Below, one piece after another: positions 13,965 to 15,806 of a stretch of 15,806 bases of DNA. Where the stretch lies: assembly GCA_035651635.1 (NCBI GenBank), contig DASRFK010000128.1, positions 1 through 15,806 on the forward strand. Reading direction: 5' to 3'. The stretch's first letter is position 1. Every line of letters begins with the position of its first letter. The notes beneath the pieces were generated by a model, which did no database searches, was not told the origin of the DNA, and saw only the letters and a list, made by a program, of their open reading frames with translations. Source of the DNA: JANXQE01 sp035651635. GTDB taxonomy: Bacteria > Verrucomicrobiota > Verrucomicrobiia > Limisphaerales > UBA8199. The position numbers and the translations under genes are program-made.

Positions 13965-14777
13965 ATGCGGCAACTCTTCGACGCGCATAACCATCTTCAG
14001 GACGAGCGACTGAGCCCGGTTCGTGATCAGGTCCTGCGCGCGCTACGTAATGAGCAGGTTCGCTATATGGTGGTCAACGGTTCGAGCGAGCAAGACTGGC
14101 CTGCGGTGCTCGAGCTGGCTCGCCAGTACCCGGAGGTCATTCCTTCCTTTGGTTATCATCCGTGGTACCTCAAGCAGCGGTCCGCCGATTGGGAACAAAC
14201 CTTGTCAGGCTTTCTGGATCAAACGCCCAGTGGCGTTGGCGAAATCGGCCTGGACCGTTGGATCAAGGATTACGATCTCGAAGACCAGGAAATGGTCTTT
14301 GTTGCCCAATTGCGCCTGGCCGCCGAGCGCAACTTGCCGGTCAGCATTCACTGTCTGCAAGCCTGGGGCCGGCTCCTGGAATTGCTTGAGCAACACCCCC
14401 GACCGCGTTGCGGTTTCGTGCTGCACTCCTTTGGCGGACCAAAGGAAATGATTCCTGCGCTCTCCGAGTTGGGAGCGTACTTTTCTCTCCCGGGTTATTA
14501 TGCGCACGAGAAAAAAGTTCGACAACGCGACGCCTTCAAAAGTGTTCCACCCGACCGACTCCTCCTCGAGACCGATGCTCCCGATCAATCCCTGCCGGCC
14601 GAACGTGTGAAATACCCGTTACTCGACGCGCAAACGGGAAAACCAATCAATCATCCGGCCAACCTGGCCGCCGTTTACAACTTTGCCGCGGAGCTCTTGG
14701 GAGAACCTATCGACAGCCTCGCGGGCCGAGTCGAGGAGAATTTCAAACGTTTGTTTGGCAGCTTGAAGACACTCTAG
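13965..14777 (+). CDS. TatD-family metal-dependent hydrolase
   Basis: TatD proteins are TIM-barrel metal hydrolases with DNase or related phosphoesterase activity. The 270-aa product keeps the metal ligands: DAHNH (His8, His10), Glu93 in GEIGLD, His129 in VSIHCLQAWG, His154 in FVLHSFGG and Asp204 in LLLETDAPDQ. The GYHPWY at 63-68 is also typical. Length is normal for the family (about 260-270 aa). I chose ATG 13965 because the fold starts immediately with the first beta strand (MRQLFDAHNH); the frame is open 18 codons further up to ATG 13911, but those residues do not look like TatD. It is alone on its strand after a long repeat-filled gap, and converges on tcdA, sharing CTAG (14774-14777) at the stops. 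The physiological substrate is unknown. Confidence 0.9.
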   Translation: MRQLFDAHNHLQDERLSPVRDQVLRALRNEQVRYMVVNGSSEQDWPAVLELARQYPEVIPSFGYHPWYLKQRSADWEQTLSGFLDQTPSGVGEIGLDRWIKDYDLEDQEMVFVAQLRLAAERNLPVSIHCLQAWGRLLELLEQHPRPRCGFVLHSFGGPKEMIPALSELGAYFSLPGYYAHEKKVRQRDAFKSVPPDRLLLETDAPDQSLPAERVKYPLLDAQTGKPINHPANLAAVYNFAAELLGEPIDSLAGRVEENFKRLFGSLKTL

Positions 14778-15631
14778 ATACCGGTGTTGGAAGCCATCTG
14801 GACAGACCTTGCGGCCGGCGCTTGAATAGCGTCGTCAGAAATTGGACTCATTTTTGGCGACGCACCGGAGGCGATGTGCCGCACGATCCGCGAGGCCGCC
14901 GCCAACCCAAAGGCGCCCGTCACAAAACTCGCCGTCCCGAATCCGCTGCTGCAGTCCAGCCGGAGATCCGCTGCCTCCGCGCGATTGGCTGATACACAGC
15001 CTTGCCGCGTCGGAAACATCGGCGCTTCACGCGATACCACGCTTTCGATCCCGAAATCCTGGTCACCGCGCGGAAAACCGTAATCGCGGCGCAGCTTGCG
15101 GCGAACATGCTGCAATAGCCGATCACCGCTTGAAAACGCCAGGTCCGTGATCTCTATAGCAGTCGGGTCTTGCCGGCCGCCAGCTCCGCCTACCACCGTC
15201 ACTGGGATCCCGGCCCGTTTGCACGAGGAAATCAGCACGCATTTCAGCGAGGGACTGTCGATTGCATCCAGCACCGCATCGAAACCATTAGCGAGAATCT
15301 CGCTGGCGTTGGATTTAAGGAAAAAGGCATGGAGTGGCTGCACGACGCAGTCAGGGTTAATCGCCGCGACGCGGCGGGCCATCACCTCAACCTTTGGCTT
15401 GCCCAATTCTCCGTCCAGTGCGTGCAACTGCCTGTTCACGTTGCTGATACACACATCGTCCAGATCGATTAGGGTTAATCTCCCCACGCCGGACCTGGCC
15501 AGTGCTTCAACGGCCCACGATCCCACTCCCCCTAAACCAACAACGCAGACGTGGGCGCGACGCAACCGTTCCAGCCCAGCCCTGCCGTACAGCCTGGCCA
15601 AACCACCGAACCGCCTTTCGTAAGGGTCCAT
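14774..15631 (-). CDS. tcdA: tRNA threonylcarbamoyladenosine dehydratase TcdA (CsdL)
   Basis: TcdA is an E1-like, ATP-dependent enzyme that cyclises t6A at position 37 of ANN-decoding tRNAs to ct6A, in the cytoplasm. The 285-aa product matches the family throughout: N-terminal MDPYERRFGGLARLYG, nucleotide loop GLGGVGS (32-38), LIDLDDVCISNVNRQ (54-68) with the family Asp and the Asn-x-Asn-Arg-Gln, GKPKVE (77-82), DAIDS (122-126) and the C-terminal membrane-facing helix GFGTASFVTGAFGLAAASR. E. coli TcdA is about 268 aa; the extra residues are a Ser/Ala-rich tail after about 258. A good promoter lies just upstream and no Shine-Dalgarno sequence precedes the ATG. It converges on the TatD gene, the two stops sharing CTAG. 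Confidence 0.93.
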   Translation of the reverse strand: MDPYERRFGGLARLYGRAGLERLRRAHVCVVGLGGVGSWAVEALARSGVGRLTLIDLDDVCISNVNRQLHALDGELGKPKVEVMARRVAAINPDCVVQPLHAFFLKSNASEILANGFDAVLDAIDSPSLKCVLISSCKRAGIPVTVVGGAGGRQDPTAIEITDLAFSSGDRLLQHVRRKLRRDYGFPRGDQDFGIESVVSREAPMFPTRQGCVSANRAEAADLRLDCSSGFGTASFVTGAFGLAAASRIVRHIASGASPKMSPISDDAIQAPAARSVQMASNTGI

Positions 15632-15639
15632 GGGACCAT

Positions 15640-15667
15640 TTTATAACAATCCCAAACTCTTTGCCAA
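15640..15667 (-). promoter_or_regulatory. Sigma70-like promoter of tcdA, possibly giving a leaderless mRNA
   Basis: On the - strand, TTGGCA (15667-15662) and TATAAA (15645-15640) are separated by 16 bp. The end of the -10 box is only 8 bp from the tcdA ATG, so transcription should start at or next to the start codon, and no Shine-Dalgarno sequence is present. Confidence 0.55.
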
Positions 15668-15689
15668 GCCTGTCCCACGGCAGACGGGG

Positions 15690-15806
15690 AGGTAGGGACA
15701 TCGCGCTGCGATGTCCCCGCCCGCGTTTAGCGGGCGGAACGAATGCGAGAGGAGTGACGTTCACATCCAACGTTGCGCCGCTAACGCGGCGCGGACGGCG
15801 CAGCGC
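15690..15806. repeat. Chain of hairpin repeats running off the window end
   Basis: Three strong inverted repeats follow one another. GGGACATCGC (15695-15704) pairs with GCGATGTCCC (15708-15717) around GCT. CCGCCCGC (15717-15724) pairs with GCGGGCGG (15730-15737) around GTTTA. GCGCCGC (15775-15781) pairs with GCGGCGC (15786-15792) around TAAC. The arrangement resembles an intergenic repeat I remember from Verrucomicrobiota. An open frame on the - strand (15770-15507) runs through this repeat and antisense-overlaps tcdA; I do not call it as a gene. The repeat continues beyond the window. Confidence 0.75.

Noticed and set aside
15096..15623. 175-codon + strand frame opposite tcdA
   Set aside because: Antisense to a well conserved TcdA; composition is Ser/Thr/Pro noise.

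Overview
The window looks like a GC-rich bacterial chromosome segment, most likely from a member of the Verrucomicrobiota. I base this on the style of the pseudopilin and receiver-domain proteins, and on several intergenic hairpin repeats that resemble families I remember from that phylum. This is pattern recognition; no database was searched. No tRNA, rRNA, CRISPR array or transposase was seen.

Left block (1-4548, + strand): a type VI secretion (T6SS) spike cassette. It holds the 3' part of vgrG, whose protein ends in a roughly 147-residue Ala-rich tail; a DUF4123 effector-loading adaptor; a 126-aa helical protein; a 50-aa mini-gene joined by an ATGA overlap; a PAAR-like DUF4280 tip protein; and a DUF6931-like protein with a Pro-rich tail. 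No recognisable toxin or immunity gene is present. A hairpin repeat interrupts the cassette at about 3303-3370. A gene-poor, partly structured stretch (4549-4981) follows.

Middle block (4982-9239, + strand): a tightly packed four-gene operon (4-nt overlap or 1-nt gaps). It encodes two prepilin-type pseudopilins, a large PilX-like membrane-anchored protein and a membrane protein ending in a response-regulator receiver domain. It is probably part of a type II secretion or type IV pilus-like machine whose motor, secretin and major pilin lie elsewhere.

Next (12172-9251, - strand): a two-gene operon of a membrane TPR protein and a ModF-like duplicated ABC ATPase. It converges on the pilin operon with 11 bp between the stops.

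Right block: a small multi-spanning membrane protein (12745-13266) sits between two directly oriented MITE/REP-like elements with terminal and internal inverted repeats. Then comes a compound inverted repeat centred on a perfect 58-bp palindrome with no spacer. A TatD-family hydrolase and a TcdA-type t6A dehydratase follow, converging on a shared CTAG. The TcdA promoter lies so close to its start codon that the message may be leaderless. The window ends in another chain of hairpin repeats (15690-15806).
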